A stretch of 64,000 nucleotides of DNA from Flavobacterium resistens. Lineage in GTDB: Bacteria > Bacteroidota > Bacteroidia > Flavobacteriales > Flavobacteriaceae. Made by a program: the position numbers and the translations under genes. Location of the stretch: the NCBI RefSeq assembly GCF_900182645.1, contig NZ_FXTA01000007.1, positions 94,199 through 158,198 on the forward strand. Direction: 5' to 3'. Positions 9,831 to 20,062 of the stretch are shown piece after piece. The first letter of the stretch is position 1. Each line of letters starts with the position of its first letter. The notes under the pieces are model-generated. The model made no database searches. It saw only the letters and a program-made list of their open reading frames with translations, and was not told the DNA's origin.

Positions 9831-12425
9831 TTATTGAACAGAAACTTTAGTCATTTTTAAATCTTGAGTTTTTGAACTATTACCATAATACACCTCATAC
9901 TCACCTGGAGTTACCTTCATATTTCTAGTGTTTTGATCATAAAATTCAAATGAAGATGATGGCAAATCAATCGTTACATTTTGACTTTCTCCCGCTTTTA
10001 AATTGATTCGTTTAAAAGCTTTTAAGGTTTTTAATGGACCATCTGTATCATTTATTTTTTTGATGTATACCTGAACAATCTCAGTTCCTTCACATTTGCT
10101 GACGTTTTTTATTGAAAAGTTCAATTGTGTACTTTCATTTGATTTTATTTTTGTCTTTGACAGTTTTGCTGTACTTATATTGAATTTAGAATAACTCAAA
10201 CCAAAACCAAAAGGGAACAAAACATCTGTTGCATATCTGTATGTACGTCCTTTCATCGAATAGTCTTCAAAATCGCCTAAAATGTCTGAGTTTTTATAAA
10301 ATGAAACCGGAAGTTTTCCAGCAGGGTTAAAATCTCCAAAAAGCACATCGGCGACAGCCTGACCTCCCAATTCTCCAGGATACCATGCTTGTAAAATGGC
10401 ATCGCAACTTGATGTCTCTGGCGTTAAAGCAATTGCAGAACCTGAGCAGTTTACAAAAACCACTTTTTTACCGGCAGCTTTTAATTCTTGTAAACATTTT
10501 CTTTGAACTGCTGGAAGTTCTATATTCGTTCTGTCACCGCCTTTAAAACCAGGATAAGAAACCGGCATTTCTTCGCCCTCAAGCAAAGTCGAAAGTCCAC
10601 CTACAAAAACCACAGTATCAATGCCTTTTAATTTCTGGATTAATCCTCCAAAATCAATATCAAACTCTTTTCCAAAATCAAATTCAAGATTTGCCTGCCA
10701 ATTGTTTGACTGAGCGTACAGAATTTCAATTTTATAGTTTTTACCCGCTTCAACTATAAAGGGAATTTTTCCAGGCAACGTTCTCCATGTGGTATATTTT
10801 GCTTTGGAAATTCCGTTGACTAGTAATTCAAAAACGCCGCAAGCTCCTGTTTTAAATACAAGTGTATCATTTGTTGTAGCTAAAAATTCAGTCTCATATT
10901 TTGCCGAAAATCCTTCTAATTTAACTCCAGAAGCAAATTCATGCTGACCGGCAGTTGTCATTTTTATCGGATTCAATATTTGTTGCGAAACAACCGGAGA
11001 ACCTTCTCTATTCGGATTATTCCAAAAAGTTGCTTTCATCCCCTTTTTTCCTTCAAATGAAATTTGACTGAAATAACTTTGATTTACTTTATCTTCTACT
11101 AAATCACAGCCTTTATCATAAAAGATTTTATTAGCCGAAATTTTTGATTCTATTCCGTTTTTAATCGTTATAGTTTTAACAGGCGTACCGTTATAATTTC
11201 CCCATAACATTGGCTCGTCATCGGCATTTGGACCAATAACAGCAACTTTATTTATGGATTTATTCAAAGGAAGTATATTATTCTTGTTTTGCAAAAGTGT
11301 CATTGACTCCTGAGCCATTTCAAGTGCTAACTTTTGATGCTCTTTACTATTGAGAACAGTTACCGGAATTTGAGCGTAGGGAACAATAGCATCATCATCC
11401 ATTTCGCCTAAATCAAAACGACCAATTAAAACGCGAAGCAAGCTTTTGTTGATATCAGCCTCTTTTATTAAATCTTTCTCTACTGCTTCTGGCAAATTTT
11501 TAAAAGGATATTTTTCCCAAACGCATTCGACATCAGTTCCTGCAAGTACCGCTTTAGATGCTGCATGTGTTGCATCAGACGAAACTTTATGTGTGGTATA
11601 AAAATCAGTAACCGCTCCGCAATCCGACACTACCATATATTTATAGCCCCATTCATCACGAAGAATGCCTTGCAGCAATCTTCTATTACTGCAGCAAGGT
11701 TCATCATCTAAACGCTGATAAGCACACATTACCTGACGAACATCAGCTTCCTGAACCAATGATTTAAATGCTGGCAGATACGTTTCATATAACTCTCTAG
11801 GATTTACATTATTAAGATTCAATTCATGTCTGCTCCATTCAGGACCTGAATGAACCGCAAAATGTTTCGCACAAGCCAAAAGTTTTCGGTATTTAGCATC
11901 TTCAGGGCCTTGTAATCCTTTAACAACAGAAATTCCCATTCGCGAAGTAAGATACGGGTCTTCGCCATAAGTTTCCTGACCACGGCCCCAGCGCGGATCT
12001 CTAAAAATATTTACATTAGGCGTCCAAACCGAAAGGCTTAAAAAACGCTTATTCTCGTTGCCGTTTTTAATCCACTGATTGTATTTGGCACGGGCTTCAT
12101 CTGAAACCGCATCAAAAACATGATATAACAACTGATCATCAAATGATGCTGCCATGCCAATAGGTTCAGGAAAAACCGTCACATTATCATTATTCGCATA
12201 ACCGTGCAAAGCTTCGCTCCACCAATTGAATTTTTTGATTCCTAATCGTGGTATAGCATCACTCTGATCGCACATTAACGTTGCTTTTTCTTCAAGAGTC
12301 AATCGTGAAATTAGATCTTTTGCTCTTTCAGCAGAACTAAGCGAGGGATTCTTAAAAGGATATTGCTGTGCATTGGCACAAAAAAATGATAGTAAACTTA
12401 TGATAAATAGATAACTGATTTTCAT
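9831..12425 (-). CDS. GH3 family glycosidase with PA14 insert, probable beta-xylosidase
   Basis: This 864-residue enzyme has a signal peptide (MKISYLFIISLLSFFCANA), an N-terminal GH3 barrel and a second alpha/beta domain. A PA14-like beta domain (about residues 458-595, starting near KGMKATFWNN) is inserted in the second domain, and a C-terminal fibronectin-III-like domain follows. The nucleophile Asp is in VVSDCGAVTDF near residue 267. The segment ACAKHFAVHSGPE is typical of GH3 enzymes annotated as xylan 1,4-beta-xylosidases. It likely removes xylose from xylo-oligosaccharides in the periplasm. It is the last gene of an enzyme run with GH95 and the esterase. Beta-glucosidase activity cannot be excluded from sequence alone. 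Confidence 0.88.
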   Translation of the reverse strand: MKISYLFIISLLSFFCANAQQYPFKNPSLSSAERAKDLISRLTLEEKATLMCDQSDAIPRLGIKKFNWWSEALHGYANNDNVTVFPEPIGMAASFDDQLLYHVFDAVSDEARAKYNQWIKNGNENKRFLSLSVWTPNVNIFRDPRWGRGQETYGEDPYLTSRMGISVVKGLQGPEDAKYRKLLACAKHFAVHSGPEWSRHELNLNNVNPRELYETYLPAFKSLVQEADVRQVMCAYQRLDDEPCCSNRRLLQGILRDEWGYKYMVVSDCGAVTDFYTTHKVSSDATHAASKAVLAGTDVECVWEKYPFKNLPEAVEKDLIKEADINKSLLRVLIGRFDLGEMDDDAIVPYAQIPVTVLNSKEHQKLALEMAQESMTLLQNKNNILPLNKSINKVAVIGPNADDEPMLWGNYNGTPVKTITIKNGIESKISANKIFYDKGCDLVEDKVNQSYFSQISFEGKKGMKATFWNNPNREGSPVVSQQILNPIKMTTAGQHEFASGVKLEGFSAKYETEFLATTNDTLVFKTGACGVFELLVNGISKAKYTTWRTLPGKIPFIVEAGKNYKIEILYAQSNNWQANLEFDFGKEFDIDFGGLIQKLKGIDTVVFVGGLSTLLEGEEMPVSYPGFKGGDRTNIELPAVQRKCLQELKAAGKKVVFVNCSGSAIALTPETSSCDAILQAWYPGELGGQAVADVLFGDFNPAGKLPVSFYKNSDILGDFEDYSMKGRTYRYATDVLFPFGFGLSYSKFNISTAKLSKTKIKSNESTQLNFSIKNVSKCEGTEIVQVYIKKINDTDGPLKTLKAFKRINLKAGESQNVTIDLPSSSFEFYDQNTRNMKVTPGEYEVYYGNSSKTQDLKMTKVSVQ

Positions 12426-12504
12426 GCTTTCTTTGAATTTAAATTTTAAAAAAAAAACTTTTAATCTAAGTCACTTCTCTTGAAATGACTGCATTTGATT
12501 CATT

Positions 12505-14973
12505 CTATTCCTTAATCGAAAAATGGTATATTTTTCCTTTTTCAGTAGCAACATCATATAAATATGTCGGTTGAATATTTAAAGGTCTTATCGTTGATTC
12601 TTTAGCCATCATGGGCTTTTTGATCGCATCTGTTTCGTAAAAAACATTTGAATTACCTCCGGAAGCAGTTTTAAAATCCATTTTATTTTTAGGAATGATT
12701 TGATTTGGAGTTCTCAATCTAAGATTTCCACCAAGATTGGACTGAATACTGACAGCAACTAACTTTCCATTTTTCCATTTCATATCTTTAATTTCAAATC
12801 CTCCACGCGCTTTCAAACCTGCTATTTCTCCATATTCTTTCAACGCATCTGGAAGAGCCGGAAGCAAATGAATCGCTTCATCTGAACTTTGCATCAACAT
12901 TTCAGCAATTCCTGATGTGCATCCAAAATTTCCGTCAATTTGAAAAGGTGGATGCGCGTCAAAAAGATTATTATAAGTGCCTCCTCCACCGGTGTTCACA
13001 CCAAGCGGAGTCAATTGGTTTTGAATCAAACTGTAAGCATGATTTCCATCCTGCATTTTTGCCCACCAATTTACTTTCCAGCCCATACTCCAACCCGTAG
13101 ATATATCTCCTCTTTGCAATAATGTATTCTTTGCTGCTGCAAAAAGCTCTGGAGTTTTATAAGCTGAAATCTGATTAGAAGGGTACAACCCATATAAATG
13201 CGAAATATGGCGATGATTATCTTTAGGATCATCGACATCATCCATCCATTCCTGCAACTGATTGTATTTACCAATTTGCATTGGCGGAAGCATATTGCGC
13301 AACGTTTTTAAACTATCAATGTATTGTTTGTCTTTTCCTAATGTTTCAGATGCTTTTATTGCTGTACTAAAAACATCAAAAACAATCTGATTGTCCATCG
13401 TAGATCCGGCAGTTACTGAAGAACCTTGATGCGCTGCTGGAGCATTTTCAGGTGAATTCGCTGGAACTACAACCAACCAGCCACTTTCAGGATCTTTTAC
13501 CAAAAAATCAGCATAAAAATCCGCTGCTCCCTTAAGGGTTTCATATACCGATTGAAGATAATCCTTATCGCCTGTATAGAGATAATGCTCCCAGAGATGT
13601 TGGCTCAACCAGCCTCCACCTGCATTCCATACTCCCCAAGTTGCGCCATCAACAGCACCATTAATTCGCCAAATATCTGTATTATGATGCGCCATCCAGC
13701 CACGGGCTCCATACATTACTTTTGCAGTCTCTTTTCCGGTTTGTGCTAATTCTTGGATCATTTTTAAAAGAGGCTCGTGCATTTCTGATAAATTGGTTTT
13801 CTCAGAGGGCCAGTAATTCATTTCTGTATTTATATTGATCGTATATTTACTGTCCCATGCAGGATTCATGCTGTGATTCCAAATTCCCTGAAGATTTGCA
13901 GGCTGACCTCCAAGCTGTGAAGATGAAATCAATAAATATCTGCCATACTGAAAATAAAGCGTTACAAAAGATGGATCAGAAACATTTCTGAAATTCGCTA
14001 ATCTTTCATTTGTTGGCAGTTTGGATGCTTCAGTTGTTCCAAAATCAAGTTTGACTCTCTTAAAATATTTTTGATAATAAGCAATATGAGCTTTTTTCAT
14101 ATTGTTATACTCTTTATCAAATGCCTTGTTCAAAAAAGATTTTGCAAGTTCCTTTTCATTACCGCTGATATCATCGTAATTAATAAAGTTACTAGCAATA
14201 GATACATAAATCAAAACAGAATCTGCTCCTTCAATTTTTATAGAATTTCCAATACTTTTTATTCCTCCGCCATTGACTTTGAACTTTGCCAATGCATTAA
14301 AATTGACTTTTCCGTCTATGCCTTCATGATCACTTGTAGTTCCCGAAAGTGAAAGTTCATTGTTATTTTCAACTTTAATTTCCTGTTTTTTATGTTCAGA
14401 GGTAAAAGCAGCTGTAAACGACAATTTTCCCGGTTTATCAGCAGAAAGTTTTATCACTAGAACCCGATCAGGAAAAGACATAAATGCTTCACGGGTATAG
14501 GTAACGCCCTGTATTTTATAAACTGTTTTTATAACCGCATTCTCTATATCAAGTTCTCGGTAATAATCGGTAAAGTTTTGATGATTCAAAAAATCCAATT
14601 CTAAATTTCCAACAGGCTGAAACATTTGCCCGTGGGATTTTTTAGTGATTATATTTTCATTGATGCGTTTTTCTGCTTTTTTATATTCTTTCTGAAAAAT
14701 AAGTCTTCTAATTTCGCTTAGTGCATTTTTTGCATCAGGATTATCATTCCTATTTGGACTTCCGCTCCATACACTTGCTTCATTTAGTTGAAAAATTTCT
14801 TTTTCGACATTTCCATATACCATAGCGCCTTGAAAGCCATTTCCAATTGGCAAGGCATTTTCCCATACTGTTCCTGAAGGATTTTTGTACCAAAGTTTCA
14901 AATCATCTTTCTGCTGTGCAGCTAATGAAATTCCCAATAGAATCAATATGGTACTCAGACTTTTTTTCATCAT
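12505..14973 (-). CDS. GH95 family alpha-L-fucosidase / alpha-L-galactosidase
   Basis: This 822-residue enzyme has a signal peptide and the GH95 layout: an N-terminal beta-sandwich (LKLWYKNPSGTVWENALPIG, SVWSGSPNRND), an alpha/alpha-barrel and a C-terminal beta domain. Conserved active-site regions are present: NINTEMNYWPSE, EWMDDVDDPKDNHRHISHLYG and FQIDGNFG (about residue 680). GH95 enzymes are inverting and remove terminal alpha-L-fucose or alpha-L-galactose. In Bacteroides xylan loci a GH95 has been described as acting on alpha-L-galactose side chains of complex cereal xylan, which fits this context better than fucose; this is inference. The gene follows the esterase gene by 38 nt. Confidence 0.9.
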   Translation of the reverse strand: MMKKSLSTILILLGISLAAQQKDDLKLWYKNPSGTVWENALPIGNGFQGAMVYGNVEKEIFQLNEASVWSGSPNRNDNPDAKNALSEIRRLIFQKEYKKAEKRINENIITKKSHGQMFQPVGNLELDFLNHQNFTDYYRELDIENAVIKTVYKIQGVTYTREAFMSFPDRVLVIKLSADKPGKLSFTAAFTSEHKKQEIKVENNNELSLSGTTSDHEGIDGKVNFNALAKFKVNGGGIKSIGNSIKIEGADSVLIYVSIASNFINYDDISGNEKELAKSFLNKAFDKEYNNMKKAHIAYYQKYFKRVKLDFGTTEASKLPTNERLANFRNVSDPSFVTLYFQYGRYLLISSSQLGGQPANLQGIWNHSMNPAWDSKYTININTEMNYWPSEKTNLSEMHEPLLKMIQELAQTGKETAKVMYGARGWMAHHNTDIWRINGAVDGATWGVWNAGGGWLSQHLWEHYLYTGDKDYLQSVYETLKGAADFYADFLVKDPESGWLVVVPANSPENAPAAHQGSSVTAGSTMDNQIVFDVFSTAIKASETLGKDKQYIDSLKTLRNMLPPMQIGKYNQLQEWMDDVDDPKDNHRHISHLYGLYPSNQISAYKTPELFAAAKNTLLQRGDISTGWSMGWKVNWWAKMQDGNHAYSLIQNQLTPLGVNTGGGGTYNNLFDAHPPFQIDGNFGCTSGIAEMLMQSSDEAIHLLPALPDALKEYGEIAGLKARGGFEIKDMKWKNGKLVAVSIQSNLGGNLRLRTPNQIIPKNKMDFKTASGGNSNVFYETDAIKKPMMAKESTIRPLNIQPTYLYDVATEKGKIYHFSIKE

Positions 14974-15011
14974 TATTTTGTTTTTGGAAATTCTTGCTAT
15001 CTAAAAATTAA

Positions 15012-17717
15012 TTAATTAAACAATAACGGCGCAAACAGAAACAAATCATGTCTCCAAACTGGCCATGTGTGTCCTCCTGAATATTCGCTGTATTTGTATT
15101 TAACTCCCATTTGGTCAAATTTGCTCAACATTATTTTGCAGTTTTCATAAGCAATGTCTTCCTTGCCTCCCATTGAAATCCAAAAATTCTTGATATTAGA
15201 ATTAATAACAGTGGCATTATTTTTCATAAATTCATATTGAGGTCCTGACAATGTATCATTATTGGCCCACCAACCCGAGCTGAATACACCTATACTTGAA
15301 AACATATCTGAATTTTTAACCCCAGCGTACAATGTCTGCAGTCCTCCCATTGATAATCCGGCCAATGCTCTATTTTTAGCGTCTGTTGCTACTTTAAAAT
15401 TACTTTCTACAAAAGGAATTGCGCCCTCTTTTAATTCATTTTCAAATGCTTTCAATGCATTTTCATTGAAACCTGCAGTTCCCATATTTCCATCAAGCAT
15501 GGCGATAATCATTGGCTTTGCTTTCCTTTCGGCTATTAAATTGTCTAAAATCAAATTCGCCTTGCCTTGAGTTGCCCATCCGGTTTGGTCTTCGCCTCCT
15601 CCATGAAGCAGATATAAAACAGGATATTTTTCGATTGAATTTTCATAACCGGGTGGTGTATAAACATACATTTCACGCCAAGAATTAGTTGCTTTTGAAA
15701 AATATTTTTTGATTCTGATATCACCATGGGGAACCATTTTTAATTCGTAAAAATCCCCTTCTTTATTTGGAATTTCAATACCGCTGGCCATGCGTCCCAT
15801 ACCATAAAATGTTTCACTAGCAGGATCAGCTACAGCTACACCATCAATTAGCAAAGAATAATAATTAAATCCTTTATTAATTACTCCTGTTGTTGTAGTC
15901 CATAGTCCGTCTGAATCTCTGGACATATCATACTTTTTGCCTAAATCAATTTGAACTTTTGACGCTTCTGGCGCTTTAATTTTAAAAACAACACGATTGT
16001 CTGGTAATAGTTGCGGATACTTAGCATTACGAATATTGGTCTGCGCCTGATCGCCTAAAATCGTATATGCTGCAAAATTGGATTGATCGACATATTTGAA
16101 TAAAAACTGTGAAAACATATACAATCCATTTTTCCAAACTTTGAAATCATGCACACCCGGCTCTAAATAGTAAATGTGAGGCACATCATTTTTATACAAA
16201 TATTCGTGAGTGCGTTTACTGTTGCTAATTAACCAATCGTTATCACCGCACGAAATCCAAAGTAATTTTAATTTCTTTTTTGCTTCTTCAGGATTTGGGA
16301 GTAATTCTTCTGGCATTTTGGTATTTGGCGCAGCTGAAAATGCACCAACCCAAGCAAATTTATCCAAGTTCCCTAAGCCAAAATTCAAAGATTGTCCACC
16401 ACCCATAGACAAACCGGCAATTGCACGGTGTTCTCTGTCTTTATAAACAAGGTATTTTTTTTCAATAAACGGAATTAAATCACCCAATAAATCTTTTTCG
16501 AAGGTTGAAAAAGCCTTTACTTTATCTGGAGCCATGATATTTCCTGTAGCACTATCATCTTTCATTGCTCTTCCGTTTGGCATTACAACAATCATAGGTT
16601 CTAATTTTCCTTCTGCATAAAGATTGTCTAATATAATTTGCGGATTTCCTCCTTTCAACCATTCATTTTCATCACCGCCTATACCATGCAGGAGGTATAG
16701 TACAGAGTACTTTTTCTTTTTATTAAATCCAGGCGGCGTATATACATTTACTTTTCTTACCGTTCCAACCGTTTTAGACTCATAACTGATTGTTTCTACT
16801 TTACCCGTTGGAGCATTTGAATTTACCTGATCAAAACCAATTGGCGCGCTAACCCTGAAAAACTCTTTTCCATTGTACAATTTATAGCCTAATAGCGATA
16901 GCATTTTTTCGCCGTAACGGTTACCTAAATCACGATAACCTGCTGCGTTAAAATGTAGAAAATCTGGTTCGGCTTTGCATCCGCTTGAAGAAATGACATA
17001 CGAATTTAGTATTGTTTTAGGAAGTGTGGCTATGATTTTATTCATACTTCCGCATTTACCATTTTGATCTTCATTTACAGTTTCACCTGAAAGCAGTGGA
17101 ACTTTATTAGGATCCAGATTTAAATCTTTCATCAGGTTATCGTAAACGATTTTTACTTTCTTCGGCCAAAGTGTATCACCCGTATTTGATTCTCCTTGAT
17201 GCAGTAAAATTCCTTTAATTACACCTTTTTTTTGAGCAATCTTAGCCATTTCAACCAATCTTTGATACGGATTGTCGTTGTATTGTTTTAGAATACCTTT
17301 CATCCAATCTGGCGCAGTTGCAACATATTCTGATGTTTTATTTACATCAAAAAGTTCGATTTTACAGCCTCCAACAGCCACATTTATCACCCCAACTTTT
17401 ATATTTTTTGGTAGATTGGCAATTAAAGTTCTTCCAAAATAATCTACTGGAGTCAGCCCAGTATTACATCGGCATAATGGAGGAACTGCCGTATACCAAT
17501 TGCCTTTTGAACGCCCATTTTCTGGACAATCTACTGTTGCTAAAACTTGAAAACGATCATCAACTGCGGTGATATCCTGCGGTTCAATTTTAGCATAACC
17601 CTCCATATTTGATTGGCCAAAACTCAAATAAACATGAAAATTTGGATCTTGAGAATATCCTTTTTGTCCTATAAAAAAAAGAACAGCAAATGCAAAAAAT
17701 CTAATTATTGATTTCAT
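15012..17717 (-). CDS. Multidomain carbohydrate esterase, CE6-CE1-CBM48-like-CE1
   Basis: This 901-residue secreted protein joins three esterase domains. Residues about 25-270 form an SGNH/CE6-type acetylesterase, with catalytic Ser in LSFGQSNMEGY and Asp/His in PDFLHFNAAGYRD. Residues about 309-542 form an esterase-D/CE1 alpha/beta hydrolase (nucleophile in GLSMGGGQ near 437, His in GVHDF near 524). An E-set/CBM48-like domain spans about 556-652. A second CE1 domain spans about 659-899 (GLSMGGLQ near 790, His in GGHTWPVW near 887). All three catalytic sets look intact. CE6 removes acetyl groups from xylan and CE1 includes acetyl-xylan and feruloyl esterases. It is encoded between GH43 and GH95. 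Confidence 0.9.
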   Translation of the reverse strand: MKSIIRFFAFAVLFFIGQKGYSQDPNFHVYLSFGQSNMEGYAKIEPQDITAVDDRFQVLATVDCPENGRSKGNWYTAVPPLCRCNTGLTPVDYFGRTLIANLPKNIKVGVINVAVGGCKIELFDVNKTSEYVATAPDWMKGILKQYNDNPYQRLVEMAKIAQKKGVIKGILLHQGESNTGDTLWPKKVKIVYDNLMKDLNLDPNKVPLLSGETVNEDQNGKCGSMNKIIATLPKTILNSYVISSSGCKAEPDFLHFNAAGYRDLGNRYGEKMLSLLGYKLYNGKEFFRVSAPIGFDQVNSNAPTGKVETISYESKTVGTVRKVNVYTPPGFNKKKKYSVLYLLHGIGGDENEWLKGGNPQIILDNLYAEGKLEPMIVVMPNGRAMKDDSATGNIMAPDKVKAFSTFEKDLLGDLIPFIEKKYLVYKDREHRAIAGLSMGGGQSLNFGLGNLDKFAWVGAFSAAPNTKMPEELLPNPEEAKKKLKLLWISCGDNDWLISNSKRTHEYLYKNDVPHIYYLEPGVHDFKVWKNGLYMFSQFLFKYVDQSNFAAYTILGDQAQTNIRNAKYPQLLPDNRVVFKIKAPEASKVQIDLGKKYDMSRDSDGLWTTTTGVINKGFNYYSLLIDGVAVADPASETFYGMGRMASGIEIPNKEGDFYELKMVPHGDIRIKKYFSKATNSWREMYVYTPPGYENSIEKYPVLYLLHGGGEDQTGWATQGKANLILDNLIAERKAKPMIIAMLDGNMGTAGFNENALKAFENELKEGAIPFVESNFKVATDAKNRALAGLSMGGLQTLYAGVKNSDMFSSIGVFSSGWWANNDTLSGPQYEFMKNNATVINSNIKNFWISMGGKEDIAYENCKIMLSKFDQMGVKYKYSEYSGGHTWPVWRHDLFLFAPLLFN

Positions 17718-17797
17718 TATATGGTGCTATTTTAATGTCAAAAATTATTGTTTAATTGTTGAATTAGAAAATTCAACTGTTTTTAAAATTTCTCTTT

Positions 17798-19531
17798 TTA
17801 TTCTGCGTAAGCGTCATTTGTACTAGTAGCGTATAATCCTACCAATGCTCCTGTAAAACCTCCAGCGACATTTGTAGAAAGAATATCGCCAGAAACACTT
17901 CCTCCTAAATTTTCAAAATCAACACCGTTTAAAGCATAACTAAACTGGTAACTGTCGCCTGTTGCTTTTACCTGAAGACGTATGTTTTTATTGATCTCAA
18001 TTTTAGCGCTTGCAATAACTTTTGATTCTCCCTTTTCTGTTCTTTCCAATATGATATAAGTGTCCTTGCCTTTTTTAGTTATGCCAAAAACATAATTGAA
18101 GCGCTCACTCTGCATACAAACAATTCCAGCCAAATCCTTTTCAGATGAAGGTTTATAATCTAAAGTTGATGTGAAAGAAAAATTATTGTGCTGCTGTCTA
18201 TAAAAAAGTGTTGAAGTTGGTTTGACTTCTTTAATATTTACTGCAAAAGGCTTGATCTCGAGTCCGCTTTTTGTTACCGAAATAAAATTTTCACGAGGTC
18301 CTCTAAGTCCAATCCATCTGTAATCTAATTTTTCAGATGTAAAGTTTTCAGTAAACGTGAAATTTCCATTAGGAAAAAATCCGTCTTTTCCAGTTTTGTT
18401 TTCAATAACACCATTAGGCATTTTCATTTTTGGTTTGAGAGGAACTAGTCCGTTTTCAAAAACTGGAAAAACGCCAGACCAATCTACAGGCAACATAAAA
18501 GTTTCTCGTCCCATATTCACTCTATTTTTATCATTAGGACGAATACCAAGAAATACTCCATAATATTTATTGTCAGGACCTAATACTAAATCAGCATGTC
18601 CTGCCCAGTCCACTTTTTCAGGTCTATCTTGTGGAAAATACCTTTGTGTCAGAATCGGGTTGTTTGATGCTGGTTTAAAAGGACCTTTCGGACTGTCACT
18701 AACAAAAACAACTTCGCTATGATTATCACCAGTTCCGCCTTCGGCACACATTAAATAATAACGACCGTCTTTTTTATATAAATGTGGTGCTTCAATCCAA
18801 ATTGGTTTTTTAGAAAGATCGACACCTCCGTCTACAATAATTTTATCTGAGCCTGGAATTACTTTATCATTTGCAAGGTCATACTCCCAAACTTTAATTA
18901 CACGATGACCTTCATACAATTCTTTTCCTTTGTCTGGTGCATCATTATGTACAATATATCCTTTTCCGTTATCATCAAAAAAAATACAAGGATCAATACC
19001 GTTAAAATCCAATTTAATAGGGCTTCCCCAACCTTTCATTGGATCTTTTGTTTTTACTATAATATTCCCCATTCCTCCCGTAAAGGCAGTTACAATCATA
19101 TAAAAAGTATCATTATGAGGATTATAAGTTATACCCGGCGCATATACTCCTTGGCTAATTCCAGTATCGTGAGGATTAAATTCTGAAACCTTATTTAAAA
19201 CCCCTCCTAAATCAGTCCAATTCACTAAATCTTTAGAATGAAAAATTGGCACTCCTGGAAACATGGCAAAAGAAGAGCAAACCATATAATAGTCATCTCC
19301 TTTTCTGGTAATAGCAGGATCAGGATAACATCCCTGCAAAATTGGAGTATAAAACTCGTCTGATTTTAAAGGATTATTTTTATAAATATCATCATTGCCT
19401 GTATAAACAACATTTGAAAAGATTGGCATTTTACCAATTTGCGCTTTTACAAGGGAATCTTTAATTTTTATTTCATTAAATGAAAAAAGAAATAATAAGG
19501 ATAGCAGTAGAAATATTTTTTGGTGTTTCAT
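17798..19531 (-). CDS. GH43 family glycosidase with C-terminal beta-sandwich
   Basis: This 577-residue protein has a signal peptide. Its five-bladed propeller shows the three GH43 acidic residues: Asp in CYPDPAI (about residue 69), Asp in GIDPCIFFDD, and Glu in WIEAPHLYKKDG. A C-terminal beta-sandwich (about 385-577, beginning with FTENFTSEKLDYRWIGLRGP) resembles the domain found in beta-xylosidase/arabinofuranosidase members. It likely removes xylose or arabinose from xylan fragments in the periplasm. The upstream gap carries a CAACCGGTTG palindrome, so it probably starts the enzyme operon that continues into the esterase, GH95 and GH3 genes. Confidence 0.9.
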   Translation of the reverse strand: MKHQKIFLLLSLLFLFSFNEIKIKDSLVKAQIGKMPIFSNVVYTGNDDIYKNNPLKSDEFYTPILQGCYPDPAITRKGDDYYMVCSSFAMFPGVPIFHSKDLVNWTDLGGVLNKVSEFNPHDTGISQGVYAPGITYNPHNDTFYMIVTAFTGGMGNIIVKTKDPMKGWGSPIKLDFNGIDPCIFFDDNGKGYIVHNDAPDKGKELYEGHRVIKVWEYDLANDKVIPGSDKIIVDGGVDLSKKPIWIEAPHLYKKDGRYYLMCAEGGTGDNHSEVVFVSDSPKGPFKPASNNPILTQRYFPQDRPEKVDWAGHADLVLGPDNKYYGVFLGIRPNDKNRVNMGRETFMLPVDWSGVFPVFENGLVPLKPKMKMPNGVIENKTGKDGFFPNGNFTFTENFTSEKLDYRWIGLRGPRENFISVTKSGLEIKPFAVNIKEVKPTSTLFYRQQHNNFSFTSTLDYKPSSEKDLAGIVCMQSERFNYVFGITKKGKDTYIILERTEKGESKVIASAKIEINKNIRLQVKATGDSYQFSYALNGVDFENLGGSVSGDILSTNVAGGFTGALVGLYATSTNDAYAE

Positions 19532-19644
19532 TTTAATTAGTTCTTGTATTTTAACATCTCTTTGAAATGTGTGGTTATAAAATAATTGAATGCAAATAAT
19601 TAATAAGTGTACTTATTACAAATATAAAAAAACATTTGAAAAAA

Positions 19645-19654
19645 CAACCGGTTG
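19645..19654. promoter_or_regulatory. Operator-like palindrome CAACCGGTTG
   Basis: A perfect 10-bp palindrome with a central CpG lies about 115 nt upstream of the secreted GH43 start. The AACCGGTT core is typical of LacI-family operators. The same decamer occurs upstream of the other GH43 gene. No LacI-family gene is in the window, so the regulator would be encoded elsewhere. Confidence 0.55.
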
Positions 19655-20010
19655 CTTGATAATATCTTTAACAAATAAGCAAAAAAATGTATAGTAAAAA
19701 ACAGTCTCTATAATAAAATTGACAAAATATTTGTTTTTTATCAATTTTATTCGATCTGAATTCCACAAAAATTGAAATTCTATTAATTATTTTTTAAAAA
19801 ATAGAGTAAAAAAATGAATGACTTTTTTTCTAATTTTTTTTAACAGAGAAAGAAAAATTGCATAAAAAAACATAAGATGTAGTACTATGTAATTTTCCTA
19901 CTCTTCATTAAACAAATTAAAATCACATTCGGCCTCAACAAATAGCGTCCCTAGACTATCAGATAATTAAGTTTACTTTTCTTGATTACTTTGCTCGTTA
20001 TATTATTAAA

Positions 20011-20047
20011 ATCTTATGCAGTATAATTTGATTAAACTGCATAAGAT
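20011..20047 (-). terminator. Terminator hairpin after the signal-less GH43 gene
   Basis: A 12-bp perfect stem (ATCTTATGCAGT/ACTGCATAAGAT) with a 13-nt loop lies 15 nt past the GH43 stop. A T-rich stretch follows on the minus strand. It suggests that this GH43 gene is transcribed alone. Confidence 0.75.
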
Positions 20048-20062
20048 TCTAACAAGCTACAT

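Larger units (their letters stand above)
19532..20062. other. Regulatory intergenic region between the two GH43 genes
   Basis: This 531-bp, very AT-rich region has no convincing ORF. It holds the terminator hairpin of the upstream GH43 gene near its right end and a CAACCGGTTG palindrome about 115 nt before the secreted GH43 start. A separate promoter for the enzyme operon is therefore likely here. Confidence 0.6.
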
